From assembly GCA_949987705.1 (NCBI GenBank), contig OX465281.1, positions 198,697,112-198,761,111 on the forward strand: a stretch of DNA of 64,000 nucleotides, given 5' to 3'. This DNA comes from Thereva unica. Lineage: Eukaryota; Arthropoda; Insecta; Diptera; Therevidae. Below the pieces are notes generated by a model. That model was not told where the DNA came from. It did no database searches and saw nothing but the letters and a program-made list of their open reading frames with translations. Numbering within the stretch: position 1 is the stretch's first letter; the number at the start of each line of letters is the position of its first letter. Shown one piece after another: positions 1 through 10,258 of this stretch. A program made the translations under genes and the position numbers.

Positions 1-759
1 ATGCAATACTTATGCTCACCCACCGTACTAAACAACCTGGAAACCAATTCCAATTGCGTCGTTGATGCGGTAATTCGTCGAGAAGCAAAGAAGGCATGTG
101 AATTTAGTCAAGTGATCTTGCCAAAAAACAGTTGGAAACGCCTCATAAAATCAAACACTTGGCTCTTCCTCTTAGATACTCCGGTGGTAGCATCCATACG
201 ATGCAACCGTACACGGGAGGAGACTACACTTCAAGGGGTAGGCATAATCAACATCGATCGTGGATGCACACTGCAAACAAAGACAATCTCACTTAAATCA
301 AACCTAGACGAAGTCATTCCAGTTGAAGCAACCCATCATTATCCCGTAAATTATTCGATTCCAGAACTTAAACCTTTCACCGTAGGTCCAAAAAATACCA
401 TGGACGAAGAGCCGGTGTTAAGGCCGGTAGATTCTCTTGAAGATATATCAAAACTGGAAATCCCTCTGTATACTGGAACAACAGTTGGCCACCACGCAAT
501 TTCAATCAGCGTTGCAGTGGTCTGCGCGTTATTAATTAGCTTCGCAATTTACAGACGAAAGGCCTACTGCAAATGGTGGCCCAACCGTCTGACAAGATCC
601 AGAGGAACAGATTCCAATGCATCAGACAAACAAGAGGCGCAAGAAGGATATGCTACCATCTCTTCAGCTCGAGCTCCACAAGGATCAGGGAAGCTTCCCC
701 TCTCTACCATGGAACGCAAATGGACGCAGAAGACTGGCGATAATTCCCAGTCAGAATAA
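1..759 (+). CDS. Env-like glycoprotein, C-terminal part (5' cut by window edge)
   Basis: This is the C-terminal 252 residues of a retroelement envelope-like protein; the frame is open to the first base, so the real start lies upstream. Several cysteines (residues 5, 19, 33, 68, 89) precede a stretch with the pattern NTWLF, then SIRC, then a GVGIINIDRGC segment, which resembles the ectodomain of insect gypsy or baculovirus F-like Env proteins. A single hydrophobic segment (about residues 165-183) is followed by a basic YRRKAYCKWW stretch and a hydrophilic tail of about 65 residues, i.e. a type I membrane protein with a cytoplasmic tail. No frameshift is visible in this part. The Env identity is by pattern only; the exact clade is not determined. 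Confidence 0.6.
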   Translation: MQYLCSPTVLNNLETNSNCVVDAVIRREAKKACEFSQVILPKNSWKRLIKSNTWLFLLDTPVVASIRCNRTREETTLQGVGIINIDRGCTLQTKTISLKSNLDEVIPVEATHHYPVNYSIPELKPFTVGPKNTMDEEPVLRPVDSLEDISKLEIPLYTGTTVGHHAISISVAVVCALLISFAIYRRKAYCKWWPNRLTRSRGTDSNASDKQEAQEGYATISSARAPQGSGKLPLSTMERKWTQKTGDNSQSE

Positions 760-1440
760 ACAGTCAACTTTCCAACTAACCTAGACCTAAGCACAAAACG
801 AAACCTCTCCCTTTATCCACAAATTTCAATCCTCTCTTAATCCAAACCATTCCTACATTTCGGAAGGCGAGTAGGTGCGCCATAAAACACCCAGTTCCAG
901 AGTCAACCAACTGTGTGCTTGGAGGAAATGCCGCCATGGTACGGTTGACTACTAACCTATATTTCCAGAAACACGATTTGTCCTTGCTTGGCCCGGGAGC
1001 ATGTTCGGAGAACAAGGGTGAACACGCAAAAAATGGAACAACGACCGCACGTCGCAATCGATAATACTTATCAGCACGCGGCGATCGTTCACCTGGTATG
1101 TCAACGTCTAAAAACGCTGACGATCAGCTGGGTCAAAGCAGTTCAACGGCGCCTCTGGCCCAAATCTGCTGACGGTGCAACAGGGGTCATCGCCACCACC
1201 TGCAGGGGACACGACCTGGGCTCATCGATGCGACCAGACCGAGAGTTGGAAAACCGTCACCGACAAGAGTACACCACCGCCGCGAATTAACTAAACTATT
1301 AACTTAACGAATAATTAATGTAACTGTGAGATAAAATAAAATATTGTAAGTGTTCAAGTTTCTAGTGTTTTCATATTGAAGATTTTTTAGCTATCAAAAC
1401 ACTTGGAATTACCCGCAAAATTTAGTACTTATTGAGTAAA
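1..1440 (+). mobile_element. 3' end of an LTR retroelement with env-like gene
   Basis: The window opens inside an env-like reading frame (1-759) followed by about 680 bp of non-coding sequence. That stretch has a polyadenylation-like run (AATAAAATA near 1334), as expected for the 3' untranslated region and LTR of an insect Ty3/gypsy (errantivirus-like) or BEL element. I could not fix the LTR borders because the 5' LTR is outside the window. The 100-codon open frame at 988-1290 lies in this non-coding part and looks incidental. A LINE tail begins by about 1640, so the right limit is approximate. Confidence 0.55.
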
Positions 1441-1639
1441 AAAAATATGTCGATCGGCCTGGTCAAATCTGGCGCTAATGTCTCGGCAGACCACTTTTTT
1501 GTTGTTCTTTTGGGACCACAACAAAATAAAATTAAAGCTTAAGCATTTTTATACTAGAAAACAAAGGTCTGCCGGTATTGTGCCGGTGCCAAGTGTCTTG
1601 TTTCTCCTCCAAAATAAACGCCCTCCTGCCTCTACGGCA

Positions 1640-1850
1640 GCCTTATACCCACAACACAAGATTAGCCCAATTATCTCACTCCTACTACTTGCAGCCTGTC
1701 CGTTCGCGCACTCAACAAGATAGAAATTCATTTATCAATAGAACAACTCGACTGTGGAATAATCTCTCCTAGTCAGTATTTCCGAGCTCAGGGTTCATTA
1801 CAACCTTCTTCAATACCCCGTACCTTCATAACCCTTGAGCTTAAGTGACC
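1640..1850 (+). mobile_element. CR1/Jockey-type LINE, 3' fragment
   Basis: The frame 1578-1772 ends with the pattern NTRLAQLSHSYYLQPVRSRT...RTTRLWNNLS, typical of the last residues of CR1/Jockey-type LINE ORF2. The same ending recurs at 33760-34120 and 54080-54470, so this is one repeated family. Only the 3' end is present and there is no intact gene. Confidence 0.6.
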
Positions 1851-1879
1851 CTTTAATTGACGGGGTCACCCCTGACACA

Positions 1880-2215
1880 AAAAGTGCCGGGTTTTACCCT
1901 ACTCATGGGACATAGCGGAAACATCCAGCGAACTCTATTTTGTGCGACAGCTCTCAACTCCGACCAGGATCTTACAGTTGTTGTTGCCTCTGCTAATAGG
2001 GTTCTCCTCCACGTTGTTCTAGGTCTTCCGGCTCGACGGGATTCTTGCGGATTCCAGCCAAGGGCCTGTTTGGCTAGATTCTCGTTTTCGCGTCGCGTCA
2101 ACCGCCCATGCCCATCCCTATATATAAAACAGTAACAAACGACGGATCGGGGTGTTCTTTGGAGAGGATCCTGCATAGTCTGGTAAAATCTACTATACTC
2201 TCGACAGATTGGCAA
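1880..2215 (-). mobile_element. RTE-like LINE, 3' terminal fragment
   Basis: The minus-strand frame contains NLAKQALGWNPQ followed by [15 protein letters not shown] and an [13 protein letters not shown] ending. This is the conserved C-terminal tail of an RTE-like LINE ORF2. The same tail is present at 56083-56295 (attached to its reverse transcriptase) and twice near 63060-63420, so it is a dispersed 3'-truncated family. Confidence 0.65.
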
Positions 2216-2325
2216 TAGCCCGGCTAAGTATCTCTCTTGGCTGAGTCAAAGGTCTAGTCTGCTCCGCCTTACTGGGCAGGATACTTATACGCAGTGGGAT
2301 ATCCTTTTTGAAAGTGTTGACCCTA

Positions 2326-2343
2326 GGTTAGGTTAGGTTAGAT
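2326..2343 (-). repeat. Short CCTAA/TTAGG pentamer run at LINE 3' end
   Basis: About three and a half copies of TTAGG on the + strand (CCTAA on the LINE sense strand). The run lies where the 3' tail of the minus-strand LINE would be. TTAGG is also the ancestral insect telomere repeat. A second short run is at 11235-11256. Confidence 0.5.
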
Positions 2344-3830
2344 ATGGCTGAGCTGTTGGTTTGAGCTCATATACTTAGGCCAAAGGGATAGGCCCATTGT
2401 GATGCCCGTATTGATCCCACTTTAAACCTGATGTTAAAGTGTCGCTTCTTCGCTAAACCATCTTGAGGAAGTAATAAATTTTCTAAGTTGAGGGATCCCA
2501 ATCTTCGCGATCTCTGCAAGCGTGCTTAGAAAGGGCTCACCTAAGTTAGTCTCCTTCTGCTTAGGCAGTGACAGAAAGATGTAGTACACTTTCCTCCTCG
2601 TCCGGATTCTTACAGCTTCTGCAAAAATCGTAGGTCTCAAGACCTAAGCTGGTCGCATATACGTCCCTACCAGACAGTGTCTGCCGAGGCTAAGCAGTGA
2701 GGTGGTCCGCCTGAGATCATAAGAGGGCCAGGGTGCATTCATTAAGGTCTCTCCAATGCTTTTCTGCTTGTTGCATTGTGTGCTGTTTGCATCGGAGTTT
2801 AAAAGTGGCCCAAGGCATACCAACTCCGTCCTTTTCTGGAAGGAGAGTAGCGGTGCCTTTCCTAGCCAGTTCGTCAGCTTACAATTTCCCTCTATATTTC
2901 GGTGGCCAAGCACCCAAATGAGAAGGGTCCTGAACTGTCCGATTCCTGTCGCCTTGCCGGTTGATTTGTAGAACAGCTTCTTGTATAGCTAGAACCTCCG
3001 CTTGGTATACACTACAGTGATCGGGTAGTCGGAAGGAGACTTCAATCCCAAGCTCTGGGGAAAAACTTCTCCTCCTGCTCGACCTTCAAGTCCGTTTTTA
3101 TGGGGATGGTAACAGAGTTCAGCACCTTGGTTTGTCCTCCCCTGATTCCGACCAGATTCTTTTATTCTAAAGGTTGTGATGGTTGCGCTTTCGTTAGCCA
3201 CAAGTTTTAAAGGCGGGAGGAATATCATATCATTTAAGGCATCCGTAGGAGTGGAGCGAAGTGCCCCTGTTATGCATAACTCCGCACATCTTTGTACTTT
3301 CTGTATTTTGTTTAGCACGGTGGTTTACTCAAGATTGGCCACCATACTAAGACCCCGTAAAGGAAAATTGGGTGGACAATCGCTGTGTAGATCCATCTTA
3401 CTATGTTAGGAGAGAAGCCCCATTTCTTCTCAATGGATTTTTTACAGGCGAAAAGCGCTATGTTCGCTTTCTTAATGCGCTCTTCTGTATTTTCATTCAA
3501 GAGGAGTTTCTTCTCCAGGATTACTCCCAGGTATTTGGCACTGCTGCTAAATTTGAGCTTTACATTGTTAAGCCTGGGGGGGTGTTGAAGGTTATACCTT
3601 CTTGTGAAGAGGACCAGTTCCGCTTTTATTGGGTTAACGCTGAGTCCGCGTCCTGTCAGTAAGCATTTCGGGGATGAGAGACACCAACTTCTGTTCTGCC
3701 AAGGCCAAGGTAATGGCGTCCGGAAGTACGTTGTGAAACGCTCCCTCACGTGGGAGTGTTTTTCTGCCTTAGGTATAAAAACCACTCTCACCTCTTTCCA
3801 ACTAGAGGAAATGCAATTATTCTAAAGGCA
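2326..3830 (-). mobile_element. Degenerate R1/I-type LINE with RT C-terminus and RNase H
   Basis: Read on the minus strand, 3791-3312 gives the end of a reverse transcriptase (NPIKAELVLFTRRY, then LGVILEKKLLLNENTEERI, then IYTAIVHPIFLYGVLVWW). Frames 3318-2989 and 2913-2434 give RT-linker and RNase H pieces (LGHRNIEGN, then the PFLSTLAEIAKIGIPQL end). The reading frame shifts several times, so it is a pseudogene. It is related to, but distinct from, the better preserved copy at 6703-9420. The element appears to end at low coordinates in a run of CCTAA pentamers (2326-2343, minus strand). Confidence 0.7.
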
Positions 3831-3959
3831 CCCAACAAACATGGTCTGCAGCCATGGCATTATGTAACGAAGGGTAAGCTGCAGTTGGGCTGGCACTATG
3901 CCGTCAGGACCTTATAGGGCTGGAAAGTGTTTTCAGCCCATTCAATTATTGCTCTATTC

Positions 3960-5215
3960 ATGATAGAATGGACCAGCTGTGGTCAACTAATGTAATAACT
4001 ACTGACAACTACTGACAATTTAGCTACTATTGTTAATACAGGTGGGAGTTATGTTAGTAGGGATCTGAGTAATTTCTTATAGGACTCCTTGTTAATTGAC
4101 GGGGAGAAACAGGAGCTATGACTATTACAGACCATACAACATCTGTTGACGAGCTCGTTCCTAGCATAATCGGTGCAATGTAGGCGTTCCCTAAGTAATT
4201 TAGTATGACGTGTGTGTCGGACTTCATTATTGAATTTTATCTTGTCCCTCAGAAACTACATTTTAAGTTTTCCATTAGGACAGGCAACGGCAACGCAAGA
4301 TACGAACAGTTTTCTCGTGCTAGATAATGGCATAAGATCAAGCACTTTGAGCCTGTCCATATAGTGTGTTGGGCTTGGTAGTCATATGGGTCGTTGAGAT
4401 TTCTCAGGGCAAAAAGGGCAAATCTCTCCTGAACTAATTCAATCCTGCTGCTGCTTACTTGGAATATAGGATCCCAGATGGGACACGAATATTCCAGGAT
4501 AGGGCGGACTATGGAACAGAAGAGTGGTTTTGTGACCCATACATTACTGAATTCTTTGGCTCTCTTCTTGATGAAACCAAAAAGTTTGTTCGCTCTGGCA
4601 GTAATATTGTCGTAGTCCAGATTGAAATTAAGTTGTTTTGTCCAGAACTACACCTAGATCTACGATATGATCAACCTGATTCAACATCATTCCGTTAAGA
4701 TACTAGTACTGCTTCTGTGTGTTTTTTCCACGGGAGAAGTTAATTACATGGCATTTGCAGGTGTTAAGTTGCAGTTTGTTCGTGGTGCACCAGTCTTGTA
4801 GAGGGCATTGAGTTTCGTCCGCATGAAGTAAGCATCAGCTTGGGTCTTTGTAACATTATAAATTTTGAGATTTATAGATAGGCGTTAGGTAGGAATGTGG
4901 AAAAATTTCTTAACGTTAAAGATTTGTTCAAGATGAGATAAAGAGGAAATGCGATATGATTTGAGCAGTTTTGCAAGAAAATAGGAGTGAGATTGACAGA
5001 GCCATTACCTTTATTAATGTCAAGATTATTCAGACTCGTCATAATCTCGTCAACAGGAAGGGATATATCGTTTATAAGAAGAGTTCGAATCAGTTAGATC
5101 GTGTGTTGCACTGGACCAGCGGCTATAAATTTCACCAAACCTATCGGTGAACAAGACACAAATTCCTTGGAGTGTGTTTAACCATTCGTCATTGTTGTTG
5201 GGTAGCCCGAGGTCT
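3960..5215 (-). mobile_element. Degenerate CR1/Jockey-type LINE (RT C-terminal half)
   Basis: The minus strand between about 4700 and 4330 reads as KLFGFIKKRAKEF, then KPLFCSIVRPILEYSCPIWD, then RIELVQERFALFALRNL. This is the conserved block after the reverse transcriptase palm in CR1/Jockey LINEs. Similar but broken frames extend towards 5200 (RT start and endonuclease linker) and 3960. Stops and frameshifts are frequent. No intact gene is present. Confidence 0.55.
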
Positions 5216-5224
5216 TCCGTTTAA

Positions 5225-5525
5225 TATTAACGTAATGAAGGAATTTTTTTTCCGACCTAGATAACTTTCCTTCTTTCTTCGCTTGCCTTTTTACAAAAAA
5301 TGCTCTTCCTTTTCGTCATCGTCTTTAAGCATAATAAGCGAGGAAGCCATCTCCTGAGCTCCGAAGTCAGCTTCTTTCGCGATAGTATTGGAGGAATAAA
5401 ACCGCGTGTTGGCGTTGTCAGTTCTTTCACTCTGTCTTGTACTTTTCGACTAGAGCTAGCTTGCTACATTGCATTCAATGATAGAACCGTCGACAGTACA
5501 TAAATGATAGAACCGTCGACAGTCA
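5225..5525 (+). mobile_element. tRNA-headed SINE family, partial copy
   Basis: The sequence matches the body of the full SINE at 48888-49365: ACTTTCCTTCTTTCTTC-type stretch, the CAGTTCTTTCACTCTGTCTT block, CGACTAGAGCTAG, and the terminal GTCGACAGTA motif. The tRNA-related head is missing. A 21-bp piece (AATGATAGAACCGTCGACAGT) is directly duplicated at 5478 and 5505. Confidence 0.55.
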
Positions 5526-6360
5526 TTACTGCTGACGCTAGCCTATCAGATAAAACAAATCAAAACTTAGCGAAGCTCAAAACACTGGTTGTCTTAACGA
5601 AAGTGAACGTCTTTCTATTTATCAATTCATTTCGGGTTTTTTCAGTTATAGTATTTTTTGTCAGAAGAGATCAGAATCAATAATTTTTCTACCCAAATGA
5701 TTCGCAAAAACCCTTTTTACAATGTTGGCTGTAATCGTTATCTCTTTTCAAGTTCGATATGAAGCTGCACAGGTTTTTTCACAAGTACACTTTTCCGACG
5801 AACTATATAAATTAAAGTTTATTAACCTGCTAAAGTTTATTAATCTGCTAATTTTCTTCCTTGTCTTAGGAAAAGGTAATTTTAGCAAAAACGCTGAATC
5901 TTTCAAGAAGTTTTCATATAACTTTTTTTAGTTGGTCATGGTTCGTATAGAAAACACCCTATCTCAAGTAAATCTACTCCACACGAAATTTGTTCCCTCA
6001 CTGAGTGTTTTTACTGCGCTTTAACGCTGATTAAGATAACATTTCATATCACACCCAATTTCTACGTAATGTTAGTCATAATTTTTGATATGTTTTCAAG
6101 ATATACCGATTTTCGATTGTTATCATTGCACAATAAAATGAACAAGCTTGCACTTTTGTAAACAAAATTTTACGATTGCGCGTGTCTTCAATAAAGTAAA
6201 TTTACTTTTCATTTATCAACTTAATTATTAATTTATATATATTTTGAAGATATAAAGTTCAGATTTTTATCTTTTCGCAAAAACTGAAGTAAATTCTTAC
6301 ACTTATGCATCTCTTTACTTTTACCTTTTTTATGGGAAAGTTTAAGCTTATGGGTCAGTG
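5526..6360. other. AT-rich non-coding stretch, nothing recognised
   Basis: No coding frame or repeat boundary was recognised. The sequence is AT-rich and could hold regulatory sequence or the missing first VPS13 exon(s), but I could not identify the conserved chorein N-terminus here. Confidence 0.3.
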
Positions 6361-6452
6361 TTACCCTTCATACTACCAGTCCGTCATGTCGTTCCCGTCA
6401 TAGTGCAATGTCTATTAATAAGTTTAGCTCGAAGGATAGGAAAAGAATGAGA

Positions 6453-6700
6453 TAGGTTACCTAAACTCCAAGCTATTGGTATGGACTTCGTTCTAATTAA
6501 CTGGATTAAGAACTTCCTTTCTGGCCGTTCAATCAAGATCGTATTGGATGGCGTTGAATCCGACCCCCACACCATCTCCGCAGGTGTTCTCCAGGGCTCA
6601 ATTCTATCACCAGCTCTCTTCCTAGTTATTATAAATGACCTGCTCTCAAACCTCTCCAACTCACTCAGTCACTCCACAGCTTTGCCGACGTCCGACGACA
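6453..6700 (+). mobile_element. CR1/Jockey-type LINE fragment (RT palm)
   Basis: The frame 6481-6726 reads [20 protein letters not shown] then [21 protein letters not shown], i.e. reverse transcriptase motifs just upstream of the catalytic YADD box. It stops where the A-tail of the minus-strand LINE begins (about 6703), so that later LINE probably inserted into it. The family is the same as at 10340-10806 and 52420-54470. Confidence 0.7.
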
Positions 6701-6780
6701 GTTTTTTTTCCTGTGTGAGGTATTAGGTCCAAAGGTAATGCGGCCATTAACTTGGCCTATTGTACTACAACCCCTACACC

Positions 6781-7626
6781 TCATATTTGTAGGCCAGACC
6801 GCCTGAAAAAGTTCAGCAGTCTGCCTAGTGGTTTGTCGCTTAGACTTGAGTGTTCGAGCAGGGACTTCTCGAACAGAGAGACCCTGCTCCTTGCTATTGC
6901 AGGGCACTCACAGAGAACATGAAGGGCAGACTCATCCTCTTCTAGGCAAAGCCTACATGTAGGGTCCTCCGCCCTTCCTATCTTCCATAAGTGATAATTT
7001 AGGGCACAGTGTCCGGTAATTAAGCCAACAAGTGTCCTAACATCACTCCTACTACGCCGTAATAATTCCTTGGCCGTCTTAGGGGACGGCACTGGAAGGA
7101 ACCGCTTAGAGTTGGCCAGTCCAGGAGCGGATCTCCAGCGTTCAATATGTTTCATCAAAGTACGATCGGCCAGGGCCCTTTGCAGCAAGCTGGACGGTGC
7201 CCCAATAGCCGGCTCTGGACCAATGAATTCTAAATCAGAGCCCTGTTTAGCCAGGGCATCCGCACTTTCATTGCCTTCGAAGCCCCGGTGACCCGGGACC
7301 CAGACAAGTGTAATTTGATTGAGAGCGCCCAACTCATGAAGAGCACGTTGGCAGTCCCAAACTAATTTCGACTTGGTCCTACGGGACCTTATCGCTCTAA
7401 TTGCCGCTTGGCTATCAGAGAAGATAAAAATCCGTTTATTTTGGTAGGCCCTTCTTAAGTTCTCATGAGTGCATGCCAGAATAGCGTACACCTCTGCTTG
7501 AAAGACAGTTGCCAGAGTGCCTAGACTTATAGCCTTGCTGAATCTGGGACTTTCACTCCAGATTCCGGCGCCTACACCTGTCTCCGTTTTAGAGCCATCC
7601 GTGTACCATACTAGCCCGCCCGGCAA
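6781..7626 (-). pseudogene. LINE ORF2 RNase H domain and C-terminal zinc-knuckle
   Basis: This 281-residue frame is the C-terminal part of LINE ORF2. It has RNase H motifs: WYTDGSKT (Asp10), QAEVYAI (Glu45), FSDSQAA (Asp71) and a WVPGHRGFEGNESADALAK block carrying the last catalytic residues. Downstream is the TGHCALNYHLWKIG segment and a CRLCLEEDE...HVLCECP zinc-finger-like motif, common after RNase H in R1/I/Jockey-superfamily LINEs. RNase H would degrade the RNA template during reverse transcription. The domain itself is open. It is cut off from its RT by a stop codon near 7687, so the protein would not be made as a unit. Confidence 0.8.
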
Positions 7627-7686
7627 AGCTTTAGGAAAAGTCCAGGTAAGCCTTTCCTGTATATGTACAGAAGGTTGCTTAAATTT

Positions 7687-8874
7687 TTAGATTTTATAGG
7701 GCATGCCGTCCGATAGCATCTCCGCTTCTGGAATCTCTTCTATGATGTTGATTATTATAGAATGTCCTCGCCCAAGACCAGCGCCCAAGTAACCATTCGC
7801 TTTCAGCCGCAGCGCCGCGTTTATGGCGGACTTCTCTACCTCAAGGTGGAGGGGTACCAAATTGAGGAGAGTCTCCAGCGCTGCCGTTGGGGAAGTGCGG
7901 ATGGCCCCAGTGATGGAGAGGCAAGCCATTCTTTGAATTTTGCTTAAAATGGTTATGGAACCCTTAAGCTTCGTTCTGTGCCACCAAACTAAAGCTCCAT
8001 AAGTTACCATGGGTCTTATGATGGTGGTGTATATCCAGTACATGGTTTTCGGTTGCAAACCCCAGGTGGAATCACAAGCTCTGCGGCAAGCCCACAGGGA
8101 TCTGCGCGTTCTACACATCAGAGTGTCCATATGCTGTTTCCAGTTGAGCTTGGCATCTAGCGTCACTCCTAAATATTTGGCTTGTTGTGAAAAGCCTATA
8201 GTTCTGCCCGCGAATGTAGGTTCCCAAATTCCCGGTAGTGATCGTTTCCTGGTGAAAGGAACTAGAATCGTTTTGTCGGGATTCACTTTTAAACCTACGC
8301 TCTCGCACCAGCTAGAGACCAGATCAAGTGCCTGCTGCAGGCGCCTTGACATGGCGCCTTCAGATTCACCTGTAATTACTATGACGACATCGTCAGCGTA
8401 ACCTTGGGCGAAAATGTTTCGACCGTTGAGCAGCTCGAGGAGTTCATCTACAACAAGGCACCAGAGAAGTGGAGATAAAACTCCTCCCTGCGGGCAGCCT
8501 GTTGCTATAGTGCCCTCCAGAGACCCCTCAACATGAGAAACAATTAGTTTGCGAGTTCTCAGCATAGAGTCAATCCAGTTGCAGAAAGTGCTACTTAGAC
8601 TGTGTCTACTTAGAGCCCTAGCTATAGTGTCAAAGGATGTGTTGTCAAAGGCTCCCTCGATATCGAGGAAGGCCGTCAGCGCAACTCCTTTGTTTAGAGC
8701 TGCATGTTCAAGCCTGAGCACCAGATTGTGCAGTGCTGTCTCAGTAGACTTGCCCGCCTGGTACGCATGCTGATAGGAGCTTAGTGGTTGGCTTTGAAGA
8801 TAAGTTTCCCTTATCGCCCGGTCGACAATTTTCTCCATTGTCTTCAAGCCTATCGGCCTGAAAGATTTAGTCAA
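7687..8874 (-). pseudogene. LINE ORF2 reverse transcriptase domain
   Basis: The 395-residue frame carries the RT core: FRPIGL (residues 5-10), DIEGAFD (71-77, first catalytic Asp), CPQGGVLSP (127-135), GYADDVVI (158-165, catalytic YADD) and AKYLGVTLD. It ends with the thumb-like VTYGALVWW region. Its N-terminal RT segment (SFKPYKSPGADGI at 9132-8941) is in the same frame but behind a stop, and the RNase H follows in frame behind another stop. The enzyme would copy LINE RNA at a nicked target. Only two nonsense codons spoil the RT-RNase H stretch. Confidence 0.85.
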
Positions 8875-9646
8875 GGTGTAATCCGAACGCCCTGGCTTAG
8901 GTATAAATGTTATGTTGACGTTCCTCCAGGCGGATGGGAATTAGCCATGTGCGAAGGAAGCCTTAAATAATTTGCATAATAAGGGAGTGACTAGGTCGCA
9001 GCCCTCCTGTAGCAGAATGGGATAGATTCCGTCTGCTCCAGGGGACTTGTATGGTTTGAACGATCTAATCGCCTCCCTAATAGCTTCATGGTTGAACAAG
9101 GTATTTGCTTCTGTCCAGGCGGCTTTGGACACTTTACAAAGTTGGCCTGTTCGCTGCCCAGCAGAAGTTGTGTTCTCTTTTGAATAAATGGTTGTGCCTG
9201 GAGCAATATTATCAAAGTTTCTTCCCTAGACTGTGTGAAAGAGCCATCGGTTCTCCTGATGGATCCAAGATCTACCGATAAGCCCTTTGATAAAGCTTTA
9301 TAGATTTGTGCTGAGTCTCGAATGTCTTCGACACTCTTGCAGAAATTCCTCCAGCTATTTCTTTTTGCTCGTCTGATCGCCCTGTTATGGTTAGCGAGCT
9401 TTTATAACTCTCGCAGTTGCCGCTCTTCTTAGCTGCGTTGAACAGTTAAACAAGTAAGTGTACCATCCGCTAGCTGAAAACCCCACCTACGCGGATCTTT
9501 GGTCCCTATTATTAACCGGTTTAGCCGGCGGGATGCCTTATTAGAGCTACCCTATATCTTGCAATAAAATAAATTTATTTGTTCGCATCATCTTAATTAT
9601 TTATTTCAATTTAAATCATTTATCAAAAATATTTCGTATACTTTAG

Positions 9647-10258
9647 GTGACGTGGTTCTACAGAATTTGACTGTACGAGAGAATGCATTGGACGACTTTG
9701 ATTTGCCAATTCAACTGGTTTATGGCTTTATAGGTAAATTCCACAAAATTGAATAATTACTACATAACCTAACAATATTATTAAAGGTAAACTCGTCTTA
9801 AAAATACCATGGAAGAATCTCTACAGTCAACCTGTTGTTGCACAAATCGAAGATTTATATGTCCTTATTTCATCAAAACAATCAGTTATATATGATCCGG
9901 AGAAAGAAGCTCGATATGAAATGGAAGCAAAACAGGCTGCTCTTCAAAAGTTAGAAGATTCAAAAACCATTCAGCGGGAACTAAGTAAGATATTGTACAT
10001 GAAAATATCAAGAAGATTTTATTACTTTATATTTTAGGTAAAACAAAGGAGGATACACCCTTTACGGAGAAGTTAACTGCACAAATTGTTAATAATTTGC
10101 AAGTAAAAATTGCAAATATTCACTTACGTTATGAAGATTCGCATACAACAGGGACACCATTTGCTACAGGAATCACTTTGCATGGACTTGAATTCTTTAC
10201 CACGGATAGTAACTGGAGAAAATTCTATATGACAGAGCAATTGAGTAAAGTATACAAG
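9647..10258 (+). CDS. Vps13: VPS13 exon cluster 1 (chorein-N region)
   Basis: Three exons (9647-9733, 9787-9984, 10038-10258) separated by introns of about 53 bp. They encode [39 protein letters not shown], a Glu/Lys-rich helix ([15 protein letters not shown]), then [20 protein letters not shown] and HLRYEDS. This is the conserved chorein N-terminal domain of VPS13, which forms the end of the lipid-transfer groove facing the ER. The first exon starts at codon phase 1, so about 30 residues (MVFE-type start, GIWGG) must lie in an upstream exon that I could not find in 1-9646. Confidence 0.95.

Larger units (their letters stand above)
6703..9420 (-). mobile_element. R1/I-type LINE with RT and RNase H, 5'-truncated
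   Basis: Minus-strand LINE comprising the endonuclease-RT linker (9420-9133), reverse transcriptase (9132-7687), RNase H (7626-6781), a short 3' UTR and a tail of eight A residues (T run at 6703-6710). The RT start piece (9132-8941), main RT (8874-7687) and RNase H (7626-6781) are all in the same frame, separated only by in-frame stops. The element is therefore a fairly young pseudogene. The upstream endonuclease and ORF1 are absent. Confidence 0.85.

Noticed and set aside
988..1290. 100-codon frame downstream of the env-like gene
   Set aside because: It lies in the LTR or 3' UTR region of the retroelement and shows no domain or homologue that I recognise.
1..9646. Search for the VPS13 first exon (MVFE-type start and GIWGG)
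   Set aside because: No stretch with the conserved start and a matching donor was recognised. It may lie upstream of the window or be too short for me to see by eye.
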